Positions 54,101 through 63,609 of a stretch of 64,000 bases of DNA are shown here, piece by piece. The number at the start of each line of letters is the position of its first letter. The stretch's first letter is position 1. The notes under the pieces are model-generated. The model was not told where the DNA came from. It did no database searches and was given only the letters and a program-made list of their open reading frames with translations. Where the stretch lies: positions 3,729,115-3,793,114 of the forward strand of contig CP053161.1 in the NCBI GenBank assembly GCA_014607495.2, written 5' to 3'. Position numbers and translations under genes: made by a program. Source of the DNA: Carposina sasakii. Lineage: Eukaryota > Arthropoda > Insecta > Lepidoptera > Carposinidae.

Positions 54101-55756
54101 TGGGACCCGAAGCCAATTTTCTTGCTGCCGGGTGAGTTGCAGTCGTTTTGTTATTAATAGTAAACGCCCACGACTTCTTTCGCATGGACTGCAAAAGGCC
54201 AAAATTATCCGGGATATAAATAGTTTTCCGGGATAAAAAGGAGCCTATGTCCTTTCTCAGGCTCTAGACTACCCGTGTACCAAGTTTCATTTCAATTGCT
54301 CCAGTAGTTTTAGCGTCAGAGCCGCACAGATGGACAGAGCTACTTTTGCGTTTATAATATTACATACATACATACAGGGTGTTTTTTTGTGGCCACCCTT
54401 AACGAAGGGTACGTACTCTATACATCAAATAAAGTAAGTTTATGCCAAAAAAATGTTGGAAAAAAAAAAAAAAAATTGAAAAAAAAAATTTAATTCCTTG
54501 ATTGTGCGAAATTTATAGTGTCTAGTGTTTATGTTAGTTTTTTTTATAGACCGATATTAATTATTTTTCGTGAAAAAATCTCGCTACGCGCGTCTATGTG
54601 CATTTATGCAGAAAAACGCAGTCTATTTACTCAACTTTGGACCCTAATATTTTGGAAACCAGACACTTCCCAGGTATGCTTCCATGGAGAAAAATGATCG
54701 TGATGATGAGTAGATTCCGTAGTTTTCGGGAAAGTTGACGACCAAAAATCAAACTATACAGGTATAGTCACGCCCATTATCCTTCAAAGAGGTTGGGCAG
54801 AAGTGTGCAAATAACATACCTTGGCACCAGTTAACCTATCAAGTCGCACGTGGTAAGGGGTGAGCCTACAGCCGCTTTTCGGGCACAAATATAATTATAC
54901 AATGATTTATGGTTAGGATAAATTTATAAGACACTTCTCCACAATATAATCCGCTAGGATAGTTAATTGTATCTCATTAAACATTGAGGGATTCAGCTTT
55001 GTTTACCGAGATTTGGCTAATGTATAGCTATCGGGATGAAAAAATAACGTTGCCAATATGTAATTTAAAAGAGATGGTAAAATTCATCTTCTGAGTTAAG
55101 TGACCCGATAGCTCAGTTGGTGAGAACGATGCACGGAATGCAACAGGTCGTGAGTTCAAATCTCAGTTGGGAGATTTTTTTTATTTTCCTATTAATATTT
55201 TACAATTATTATTATTAATAATTGGTTTTCATTTATCCGTCAGTTCGGACGACGGCTCCATGTTCATCTGGTGCCGGCGCTCCGGCAACATAGTGCGCTG
55301 CATGCGCGCTGACGACTCCATCGTCAACTGCATCCAGATGCATCCCACTACCTTCCTGCTGGCCACCAGCGGCATCGAGGCTGTGGTGAGGCTGTGGAGC
55401 CCCCAACCCGAGGTAGGTGCAGTTTGAGGCTCGACCGAGGGAGGTGCAGTCCGAGACCCGAAGTAGCAAGTGAGGTCAGCAATTCAATTTCATTTTAATC
55501 GGTTCAGTAATATTAGCGTATAAGTCGGACAGACAGATAGACAGACAGAGTTACATTCGCATTTATAATGTTCCCTATTTGACTGACGTGCTCCCTTCGT
55601 CTGCAGGAGGGTATGGACCTGAGCCGTGTGGTGGCGGATAGTACGGCGGCGGCGCTGGCCAATCAGCAGCGCATGCGCAGCGACCCCTTCGAGGCCATGC
55701 TGCTCAACATCAGCTTCGCCGACCGCGAGCGTCAGCCCGCCTGCCGCGCCACCTAG
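45147..55756 (+). CDS. WDTC1: WDTC1 / adipose, WD40-TPR protein (12 exons, complete)
   Basis: Family role: WDTC1 (Drosophila adipose) restrains fat storage and serves as a DDB1-CUL4 substrate receptor. Exons: 45147-45349, 45630-45741, 47589-47767, 48890-49091, 50015-50108, 50454-50563, 51602-51862, 52862-52989, 53342-53586, 53969-54131, 55244-55412 and 55607-55756 (TAG). All phases chain to 671 aa, near the usual ~675. WD40 repeats come first (ELHGHMGCVNCLEWNRDGS, ILASASDDLHVILWDP, LAVGANDFYVRLYDTRM), then an NG-rich linker, TPR helices (LLYSNRAAALMRRGW, AIRDCYKAIKLDANHVKSHF), and final WD40 repeats (GHCNTTTDIKEANFLG, AGSDDGSMFIWCRR, LLATSGIEAVVRLWSP). The start is the first of two close ATGs (MTM). 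Confidence 0.95.
46020..46175. mobile_element. Small hAT-like remnant
   Basis: Ends CAGGGCCGGCCCG and AGGCCGGCACTG are inverted, with CAGGCGCCAAAT and GGCGCCATAATT inside. WDTC1 intron 2. Confidence 0.45.
46425..46628 (+). repeat. ~200-bp dispersed repeat, forward copy before WDTC1 exon 3
   Basis: CACGCCTTTATCCCTTACGG ... GATGTACAAGTTCGGTTAG ... ATGCCCGGGAAG. An inverted partner is at 47868-48075; a partial copy is at 6436-6560. Confidence 0.85.
47868..48075 (-). repeat. ~200-bp dispersed repeat, inverted copy after WDTC1 exon 3
   Basis: Reverse complement of 46425-46628 over nearly the full length (CCCGGGCATACTGTACAAG ... CTAACCGAACTTGTACATC ... AGAGGCGTGATTATATG). Confidence 0.85.
48411..48840. 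mobile_element. Long-TIR MITE with CAGGGTGTCCCGGAAGTC end
   Basis: Left CAGGGTGTCCCGGAAGTCGA...CGTCAAGC and right GCTTGACGTCGACTTCCGG...GACATTCTG are inverted for about 100 bp, including TAATAGTTATCAG / CTGATAACTATTA. TA target duplication. WDTC1 intron 3. Confidence 0.8.
49558..49812 (+). repeat. RTE-type tail copy
   Basis: CAGTCCACTGCTGGACGTAG start, CAGGCGGGTTGGTGACCGCA and GCCTCCCGGAAACCC. Near-identical to 58655-58905 and, reversed, to 56060-56290. Confidence 0.75.
50885..51152 (-). repeat. tRNA-derived SINE, long form
   Basis: Minus-strand copy with the full head and an intact tRNA-like region (GGTGGCTCAGTGGTGAGAGC, GGTTCGATTCCCACC). Lies in WDTC1 intron 6. Confidence 0.8.
51602..51862 (+). 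CDS. WDTC1: WDTC1 exon 7 with NG-rich repeat linker
   Basis: After VYLFDINSNRRP and a histidine-containing stretch, the exon encodes five imperfect NGTT-x-GA units (NGTTSGANGTTPGANG and onward, up to NGTFDSPP), then PPVILPEKVQLLKET leading into the TPR part. The underlying DNA is a degenerate 18/21-bp repeat rich in AACGG. The segment joins the N-terminal WD40 block to the TPR block and is likely disordered. Copy number may vary between individuals. Confidence 0.85.
54374..54772. mobile_element. Small TIR element (MITE), family A
   Basis: Longer copy of the 8563 element with a poly-A run after TTTATGCCAAAAAAATGTTG. Lies in WDTC1 intron 10. Confidence 0.7.
54968..55200 (+). repeat. tRNA-derived SINE, long form
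   Basis: Plus-strand copy, more diverged in the B box (GAGTTCAAATCTC). Its tail ends about 45 bp before the acceptor of WDTC1 exon 11. Confidence 0.75.
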
Positions 55757-56035
55757 CGGGTGAGTCACGCAGCCGCCTGCCGCGCCACCTAGCGGGTGAG
55801 TCACACGCAGCCGCCTGCCGCGCCACCTAGCGGGTGAGTCACACGCAGCCGCCTGCCGCGCCACCTAGCGGGTGAGTCACACGCAGCCGCCTGCCGCGCC
55901 ACCTAGCGGGTGAGTCACACGCAGCCGCCTGCCGCGCCACCTAGCGGGTGAGTCACACGCAGCCGCCTGCCGCGCCACCTAGCGGGTGAGTCACACGCAG
56001 CCGCCTGCCGCGCCACCTAGCGGGTGAGTCACGAC
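55737..56035 (+). repeat. 38-bp tandem array overlapping the WDTC1 stop codon
   Basis: Eight copies (ladder points 55741, 55777, 55815, 55853, 55891, 55929, 55967, 56005), each CCGCCTGCCGCGCCACCTAG plus CGGGTGAGTCACACGCAG; copy 1 is 2 nt shorter. The first TAG is the WDTC1 stop; each copy repeats TAG, a GTGAGT donor and an acceptor-like GCAG. Confidence 0.95.
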
Positions 56036-56059
56036 CAGCCACGGGGTGGATAGAGTTAT

Positions 56060-56290
56060 AGAGTGGAGTTTGTACCACCCCTACCTGCCCGTGGGTATCG
56101 TACGAGGCGATTAAGGGTTTCCGGGAGGTGGGCAGCAACGCCTGGCGTGTTGACAACATAGTCCGAAAATCACACTGCGGTCACCAACTCGCCTGCAAGT
56201 TGGTGACTATGGGCAAAAAACCCCCCTGTGGCAGTAGCCTTGTGGTGCACTCTAGGGGAGGCCTACTTCCAGCAGTGGACTGCAATAAGC
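56060..56290 (-). repeat. RTE-type tail copy, reversed
   Basis: Inverted relative to the 49558 copy (GTTTCCGGGAGGTGGGCAGC, then CAGCAGTGGACTGC). Lies in the WDTC1 3' untranslated or flanking region. Confidence 0.75.
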
Positions 56291-56684
56291 TGACGATGAA
56301 TTCACAAACAGAAACGTAATGTTACGCACATTTCGTAGCTCGCTAAAATTTTCAATTTTCCAAAAATGACGTAGATAGTCAAGTCGCTAGCTTATCGCCT
56401 GAGAGAATGCCCGAGTTCCTTAGTCGACTCTTACATCACGCACGGAAAGAGATGCAGTTGATGTGTTCTAGTGAAGCCTCGCGTCAGTACAGGATCTACA
56501 AGATATTAATGACTCGTACGTTCAATAAAGTAGCAGATATTATGACCTGTGGGGTAAGCACGAACCTTTTTACGCGGCGTAACGCTAGCGACTCGCTAGC
56601 AAAATCTATGTGATTTGACTGTTGGATGATAGCGTTACGGACTATCGAGAGGTTCGTGCTTACCCCACTATTCCATTGTGGTCA

Positions 56685-57050
56685 TCGTCAGCCTATTGCA
56701 GTCCACTGCTGGACGTAGACCTCCCCCAGTGTACGCCACATGGCTCGCTCTCCCGTTTTCACCATCCAGTCACTACCAGCCGTCCTCTTTAAGTCATCGG
56801 TCCATCTGTCCGGAAGGCGCCCAACGCTACGCTTGCCGAGGCGCGGTCTTCATTCAAGAACCCATTTACTCCACCGTCCATCGGTTCTACGACAGATGTG
56901 GCCGACCCACTGCCACTTCAGTCTGCTACATTTCGAGACTATGTCTGTCACTTTGGTCTTCTGCCGGATAATCTCGTTTCGGACTTTGTCTATTAGCGAG
57001 ATTCCGAGCATTGACTTTTCCATAGCTCTCTGAGTGACATGCAATCTATT
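56685..57050 (-). pseudogene. RTE-type LINE, C-terminal coding end
   Basis: On - the frame reads QRAMEKSMLGISLIDKVRNE, IIRQKTKVTDIV, SRLKWQWVGHICRRTDGRWS, then runs past a stop into RPRLGKRSVGRLPDRWTDDL and a TAVG-like end. This is the usual C-terminus of insect RTE-like retrotransposons. It is followed by the CAGTCCACTGCTGGACGTAG tail, which identifies the shorter tail fragments elsewhere. Confidence 0.75.
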
Positions 57051-57239
57051 CCATTGTACTTTGAAAAAAATTTACCGAAAATAACCACATGTTTACAACA
57101 TTCTCCCTGTTTCTATTGTCTTGTTTTATTTTGTTGCTCTATGTGTAATTTTCAAATACACTTAAATATAAAGTTAGCAGTAAAGTCTGAACTAAATAAT
57201 ATTCGTTCTTTACAGATTTCACCAACAGACCTCAGAAGT

Positions 57240-57760
57240 TACTGCATCATGTGTTAAGTATAACCCTTGTATCGTGAATGCTATATAAAAGGCATGTTAA
57301 CTATTAATGTATTCCAACTCTAGCCAATATATAATATTGTGGAAAAAACGAATTGGAAATACGTCGTATTTATGGTAAGTGTCGTTTAATTTGTATGATA
57401 GAGGCATATCGTAAAGTAATTGTTTTTCGTACCCTTCTAAATTTGTTTTTATAAATCATAAATATTTTTTTCAGTTTAATTTTTATACTATGTATCTATG
57501 TAAGCTGTAGTAATTCCCTTTATAAAGCCTAACGCACTTTCGGTAGAACAAGGGCATAATAAAATTGTCGTTTGTCAACTTTCTCCTTGTTCTACTGAAG
57601 GTGCGCGATATTTTTGAGTCATATATTGTTAGTTACGTCACAATTTTATTTATTCTTGCCCGGATTCTATAATGATATATAATATTTAAAAAAAAAACAA
57701 GAAAACAGTGACACGAATAAATAAACAGACAGAAACAGTAATAAATAAATCCATTAGTCA
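57240..57760. other. Spacer after WDTC1
   Basis: AT-rich. A short inverted pair (CTTTCGGTAGAACAAGG / CTTGTTCTACTGAAGG, about 57538-57604) suggests a tiny inverted-repeat element. Nothing coding. Confidence 0.4.
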
Positions 57761-58079
57761 TCTATACATATAATAAAAATGTAACGGATCGCTGTCTGTA
57801 CATGGAAGATATATAAGAAAAAATATTATAGGAGACTTTTATCAACGCAATAGAACCCAAAACGATGATTTTTGGAATTTTTGTCTGTTTGTGCGTTTGT
57901 GCACGCTAATCTCAGAAACGGCTGAACCGATTTCGATGCAGTTTTCTGGAATATATTGTGACAGGTCCCACTTAACATATAGGCTACTTTTTATCCCGGG
58001 AAACTGTTTTTATCCCGGATAATTTCGACATTTTGTTTTTTCTGTAGTCCACGCGGACGGAGTCGCGGGCGTCCACTAG
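57761..58079 (+). mobile_element. Short Helitron, complete ends
   Basis: A|TCTATACATATAATAAAAAT start and GCGGGCGTCCACTAG|T end; 319 bp, no tandem units. Nearly identical in its 3' part to the 4325 element. Confidence 0.8.
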
Positions 58080-58504
58080 TATAAAAGTAAAACAGGATTC
58101 ATATTCCCTATAAAAACTAGGCTGACCAGGAATTTGACCACGCTAAGGGCCGATTATTCCAAATGCCAGATAGCCTATCAGAGGAATAAAGTTGATGTTG
58201 TCTTTCTCTAAAACATGATCATGATAGAGACAGCATCATTTTTATTCCTCTGACTAGACTTTCTGAAATTTGGAAAAATTAGCTCTAAAAAAATGTTAGT
58301 GACTGTTATATTTAAGTGTATAGGTATTAGGAACTGGGCTTAAGTCTAGAATATTTTAATGTAAAGGATTATCTGAAAAAATTATCTTTAATGCTTACGA
58401 TACTTTTAGCTAAACCTGTAAACGAATCATCTAGGTAGGGTGAATTGGTTTACAGAAAACTTATTTAATTTTATTGTTCGAGGAATAAAGTGGCTTGACT
58501 TGAA

Positions 58505-59000
58505 ATATATAGGGTGTAACAAAAGCGGTATGTCAAGCCAAATGCTATAAATATGAGCTCACTATAGAAAAACTATTCCCATTTGAGACTCGAAATTGCG
58601 TTTTTCAAGGTTTAGGATTTGTCCACACTACTTGGAGAAATATACATTTCAAGTAATCAGCCTATTGCAGTCCACTGCTGGACGTAGGCCTCCCCCAGGG
58701 CACGTCACAAGACTGCCATGGGGGGTATTTGCCCATAGTGACCACGCTGGGCAGGCGGGTTGGTGACCGCAGTTTGTATTTTAGACTATGTTGTCAATAC
58801 GGGAGGCGCTGCTGCCCACCTCCCGGAAACCCTTAATCGCCTCGTACGATACCCACAGGCAGACATGGGATGGTACAAATTCTACTCTGCCGGCACCACG
58901 CGGCCATTTCAAGTATCAAATCAAATTTGAGATTAAGTTCTCTAGTGTGTGCAATTTTCATAGCATTTGGTTTAACATACCCCTTCTGTCATACCATATA
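58505..59000. mobile_element. MITE family B with RTE tail inserted
   Basis: Outer parts (AGGGTGTAACAAAAGCGGTA on the left, TTTGGTTTAACATACCCCTT on the right) belong to family B. The interior 58655-58905 is an RTE-type tail, a clear nesting. Confidence 0.65.
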
Positions 59001-59356
59001 ATATAGTCATACATTAAATTCTTGTAGTCTCAGAATATGTATTAATCTGCTATCGTTTTAGGATTTAGGTAATTTTAAACATAGCAATTCTAATACAGTG
59101 TTGCCATGTTAAAGGTTAATCTTACAGTTTTTCAACTCAAGCTACTTTTTTTTTCAATTTACGGTGCCAAGTTATTTTATTTTAAAGATTTGTTTTATTA
59201 TTACTTTTAAAATGTTAATATTAGTATAAAAATGATTAATGAAGTTTGTAAATGTGATATTTTTAGTGAGCGCGAGAAATAAGGACTCAAGGTGTCTTGT
59301 AGTATTTAGGTTAAGAAATATAATGATATATAGGTAGATGCGTCTGTGTATATTCC

Positions 59357-59824
59357 AGGGTTCGAAGTGATAATTATCATTGATAATTATCACGATAATT
59401 ATCTTGATAAATATACCTTGATAATTATCTTTGATAATTATAAAAATCAAACACTAAAATAATCTCATTTATTTATGTGTATCTGAACGTCATTTGCGTA
59501 TCCAAATGCGCTAGACCTCAAACTAAACAAAAAAAACGTTTATCTGACGAGAAAAGTGTGAATTCCTGTTCTTTGGGTACTTTCTTACTTTTGTCTGACG
59601 TCATAAAAACAAATTCTGAATTAAATTATATATTTCTTACATTATTATTTGCTGTTTATTTAATAACACTGAAAAACCTACACCCTCCTTGGAATTTAAT
59701 ATATTATCATTTAAATAAAGAAAATTTCAAGAAGTTAAATGGAAAATCAGCTAGGATAATTATCAGATAATTATCAACATAATTATCCAAAAAAATATTC
59801 ATCTTGAAAAAATTTCGAACCCTG
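59357..59824. mobile_element. hAT-like element with GATAATTATC repeats
   Basis: Ends CAGGGTTCGAAG and TTTCGAACCCTG are inverted, flanked by GTATATTC and GTATATAT (a near 8-bp duplication). Subterminal regions hold about ten copies of the palindrome GATAATTATC or close variants. Confidence 0.7.
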
Positions 59825-59999
59825 GTATATATATTCATTTAATGTGATTTATAATTATCGATCATATACCCAGATTTGAATATTGATTAGTCCAATTGCA
59901 CTGATTGTGGTGATACCGCCATTGATTGAGTTATCAACGTTTGTATTTTTAACGTATTCGTAACTTTTCCTGTGAGGGTAGGCACTCGGTTAAGTTAGT

Positions 60000-60640
60000 T
60001 ATACTTTGATTTCTTCGACATAAGAGTTATTTTTCAATGGTTGAGTGTAATTGAACTTTGAGTGAATGATTAATGATATAGGGGTGATATGAGAGAATTT
60101 TTTGTGGGTATGTGTCGATCACTTAGCCTCATATTTATAGTCTATAGATTACATATGTATAGTAGCACTGACAAGTCTAGATACTTGCTCTAAAAATACA
60201 AAAACTGAATAGGTAAGAGTCATGAAGGTATAAAAGGGGAGGTGGGACTATGAACTGAGTCGTGTGGCAATCGTGAGGCCATGACGTCATGATAGGGGCG
60301 GAGCTTCAGCGCCAGTGTAACGCAGTAGCTGTAACCACACGCTTGTGCTCCGAAATGTAACAGTATTAAAATTACAAAGACACTAGCGCTTTTATCAGGG
60401 TACTTTTTTACTAAAACGTAGTATAATATTGCCATCTAGTAATGAGTAATTTCACTAGTAAAACAATCTTGATAATGAGCAAGTAGTTTGACTAGTCACT
60501 ACAAGGTGATCTCTATGTAAATGGGCAGGGCTACAGTGTTCAATGCCCCCCTAGTCCCATACTTCACCCCCGCTCCGCGGCACACTATTTCTGTATGAAA
60601 ATATACTTAGCCGCTACTCCTCTTTTAGTTCTTCTCCACG
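60000..60640. repeat. Solo copy of the DIRS-flanking repeat
   Basis: Nearly identical to about 31670-32090 (GAGTCGTGTGGCAAT, GAGGCCATGACGTCATGATA, GCTTCAGCGCCAGTGTAACG). It carries GGTATAAAAGGGGAGGTGGG. Its left part (TTATTTTTCAATGGTTGAG) also matches 22708-22730, so the full repeat starts further left than the 24.1-kb match. Confidence 0.7.
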
Positions 60641-60659
60641 GTGAGAGTATTGGCTGTAT

Positions 60660-61180
60660 CCGACGATTTTTTAAAAATTCCATAAACATTTAATCGACAG
60701 ACTATAAATATTATAAGTGTTTAGAAACTCATTATGTTACGTACTAAATATTAACATCTAATCAAAGTGTATTGAGGAATCATATTCATGAGAGACTGCA
60801 AATGTTCAATGATTGAGCATCATTTCAGGATACTGACTATGTTAAATATTATTTAGTTTATGCCTGGAATACACACGCTACTAATAAGCATAATAAGCAT
60901 GCTACTTAACTTGTTAAATTTAATTAGAAATGGCGTAAATAAAGAGTTATGGTTTTATGTTTTTAACCTCTGCGTCTTTAGGTATTTTGTAGTTTAAATT
61001 TATTAAGATGAGTTAGGTAATACCTACACACATAAATGTGCAAATAAAAACCTAAATTTCTTTTTTTGTCTAATGCAAAATATATCAAAGTATAAGTAGA
61101 ATCTGCTATGAACTAGCATGCTTGTGTGTTACTTCGTAGCATGTGTATTTTTTCGGGATTTATTCACACTGTGCAAGTGC
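60660..61180. other. Intergenic, no feature recognised
   Basis: AT-rich, single-copy looking, no long frame. Confidence 0.5.
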
Positions 61181-61181
61181 A

Positions 61182-61183
<2 letters not shown>

Positions 61184-61215
<32 letters not shown>
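61184..61215 (+). repeat. (GT)n microsatellite
   Basis: An uninterrupted run of about 16 GT units. Confidence 0.95.
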
Positions 61216-61216
<1 letters not shown>

Positions 61217-61487
61217 TAACGATGTTCCACACAGTCCAAAAACTTTTGGGTTTATGTACAAATGTAAATATATTAGATTTCTATTATAAAACACTTAATT
61301 ATTATAACAAGTTCCCTACACATGTAAAGGACTAAAAATAAATTATAAAATAAAAAAATAATAAAAAAATCTCGCGCATTTTATACATCATGTAGGTAGG
61401 TAGGTTAGATACCTGTTAAAGGATGAATTTTAACAAATAATACATATTACAATAAGGATGTTTAAAATTATCCGGTATAGCCAATAC

Positions 61488-61682
61488 GCCCCCTACTGAT
61501 TACCTAATTTGCAATAGCAAAGCCGAAGCGATGCGATAGCGAAAATTGTACAATATTCGCCTTGAATTGTCACAGTTCCTTTGAAATTCATTTTACGTAA
61601 TACGATTTTGACAAGCAATCAGCGATTTTTGTACAATATTCGCTATCGCTTTGCTTTTGCTAGTTAGGTAATAAAGGGGACG
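61488..61682 (+). mobile_element. Short self-complementary MITE, family D
   Basis: GCCCCCTACTGATTACCTAA at one end and TTAGGTAATAAAGGGGACG at the other. The inner arms GAAGCGATGCGATAGCGAAA and TTCGCTATCGCTTTGC are also inverted. Confidence 0.65.
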
Positions 61683-62035
61683 ATTAATTGGACTTGTAAT
61701 ACATTTTATGTATTTCATATGTTTCTGTTCTTGTATTGTATTGTTTTGTATTGGTGTGTATAATACTATATGTTAGTGTATAATTAATGTTACACCAATC
61801 ACTGAACTTATCCTATTTAATTGTTGGTATTTACTACCTGTTTTACACGCGGCGTGTGTTGTACGGGAGTTTTGTATTCGTATTCGGTCGCGTTTAAGTT
61901 TCGCAGCAGACCGATTATGTGTCTCACATTTAAGGGACAAGTTCGCAGAAAGGTTTTCTGCACGGATAGCATTAGATTGATAAAATTGAGATATCTCGTC
62001 CGCGTAAACTTTAAAAGTACATACATAGTCACGCC

Positions 62036-62423
62036 CACTGGCGGCTCGTCCTAAGGAGCGCTGGTGCAGTGCACTCCCACCCACGATGATGACATAGGCA
62101 ATCTATATTTCTCTATAATTATCTTTCAATTCTACTATGTTTATACAATAATAGAAATTTGGTACTTTTCCTAGTACTGTATTCAATGAGTGCGAATAAT
62201 ACCGCCATAGGCCGGCGCGTGAAACAGAAGATTTCGTATGAAAAATTAGCCTTATCCAGAGCGCCGCTCACATAAATTCGCGTATGCGGCCACTAGATGG
62301 CGCTTAGTCCGAGTTAGAACGCGATATGGTTTTCTTTAATGTGTTTCATTAGGTCATCTGAATTTTAATATGAGCGACGTTGCACAGTGAACTCCCATCC
62401 AAATACACCAGGAGCCGCCAGTG
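62036..62423. mobile_element. hAT-type MITE, family C, with perfect 8-bp target duplication
   Basis: Starts CACTGGCGGCTCGTCC and ends GGAGCCGCCAGTG, flanked on both sides by GTCACGCC. The body contains AGTGCACTCCCACCCACGA, also seen reversed in the 20719 copy and in a fragment at about 46990-47095. Confidence 0.85.
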
Positions 62424-62969
62424 GTCACGCCCGTTATCCCCCAAAAGAGGTTGGGCAGAAGTGTGCAAATTGCACACCCACTTTTGCACCAGTTAACCTA
62501 TTAACATGGTAAGGTGAGCCTACCGCCGCTTTTCGGGCACAAATACAACAATCTAGCGACCGGTGACGAATCCATTAGGAAATGTTCCCGTGCCATTCTA
62601 AATAGGTATTAAGAGCAAAAGTTCACGTGGGAATTTCGGGAAATCCCTTCTTGGTGGACTTATATTATGTCCGTAAGGAAGCCACGGTCCAAATATCACA
62701 TTTCCGGCTTCAGTAGTTTGCCTCGGAAAGCACGTATAACCGTTGGACCTGCGCCTGATCCGTCCCATCGAACTATAAAAGTGACGGAATAGAGAGTGCA
62801 TCTGTGTTTGCGTACATACTTGTGCGCTATAATATCTCCTTCGCACATGGCAAATCTCCGTAGTGTGGGACGTGGTTGAAATACGTTCTGGTAGATTATT
62901 ATTATTATAATAATGTCTCCGACGGTATTTCGGTCATGGCGGCCAGTCTCAACGGTACCATTATTATTA

Positions 62970-63384
62970 TACAGGGTGTAACAAAAGGGGGTATGTTAAG
63001 CTAAATACTATGAAAATATCCCAATACTTACAAAGAACCTGTTGTCAATATTTGAGACTCAAAATCATACGTTTATGTGTCAAGATTGTATGATAATTCC
63101 TGAGTTGTTTAGAAAAAATCCGTATTATGTATTTGGAAAAATAAACATATGATTTCTAGTCTCATAATCTAATTTTGAGTATAGGTTTGGGCTATTTTCC
63201 TAGTACATACATACATACTCGTACATAACCTCACGCCTATGTCCCATAGGGGTGGGCAGAGACTACATTTAGTACGTTCCAAACATACCTCTTTCGCCTC
63301 ATCAACATTCATTAAGTTCTTCATACATGATCCTTTTTTCCTAGTATTTCGCTTAAAATTCCCCTTTCGTTACATCCTGTATAG
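62970..63384. mobile_element. MITE family B copy
   Basis: TACAGGGTGTAACAAAAGGG start and CCCCTTTCGTTACATCCTGT end are inverted. A different repeat (about 63205-63340) is inserted in the right half. Confidence 0.65.
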
Positions 63385-63418
63385 CTCTGGATTTGTCGCT
63401 TAGATGTAAGATATATAT

Positions 63419-63608
63419 GCCCCCTTATTACCTAACTAGCAAAAGCAAAGCGATAGTGAAAATTGTACAAAAATCGCTGATTGCTTGTCAAATTCGTATT
63501 ACGTAAAATGAATTTCAAAGGAACTTTGACATTTCAAGGCGAATATTGTAGAATTTTCGCTATCGCTTTGCTTCGGCTTTGCTATTGCTTTTACGTAATC
63601 AGGGGGCA
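63419..63608 (-). mobile_element. Short self-complementary MITE, family D, opposite orientation
   Basis: GCCCCCTTATTACCTAACTA to TTACGTAATCAGGGGGC; inverted relative to 61488 and about 1.7 kb away. A partial copy (AAGCGATGCGATAGCGAAAA) lies at about 47445-47490, some 100 bp before WDTC1 exon 3. Confidence 0.65.
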
Positions 63609-63609
63609 A

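Noticed and set aside
55490..56159. Minus-strand frames of repeated RVTHPLGGAAGG type
   Set aside because: Produced by the 38-bp array behind WDTC1; no start context, splice sites or family similarity.
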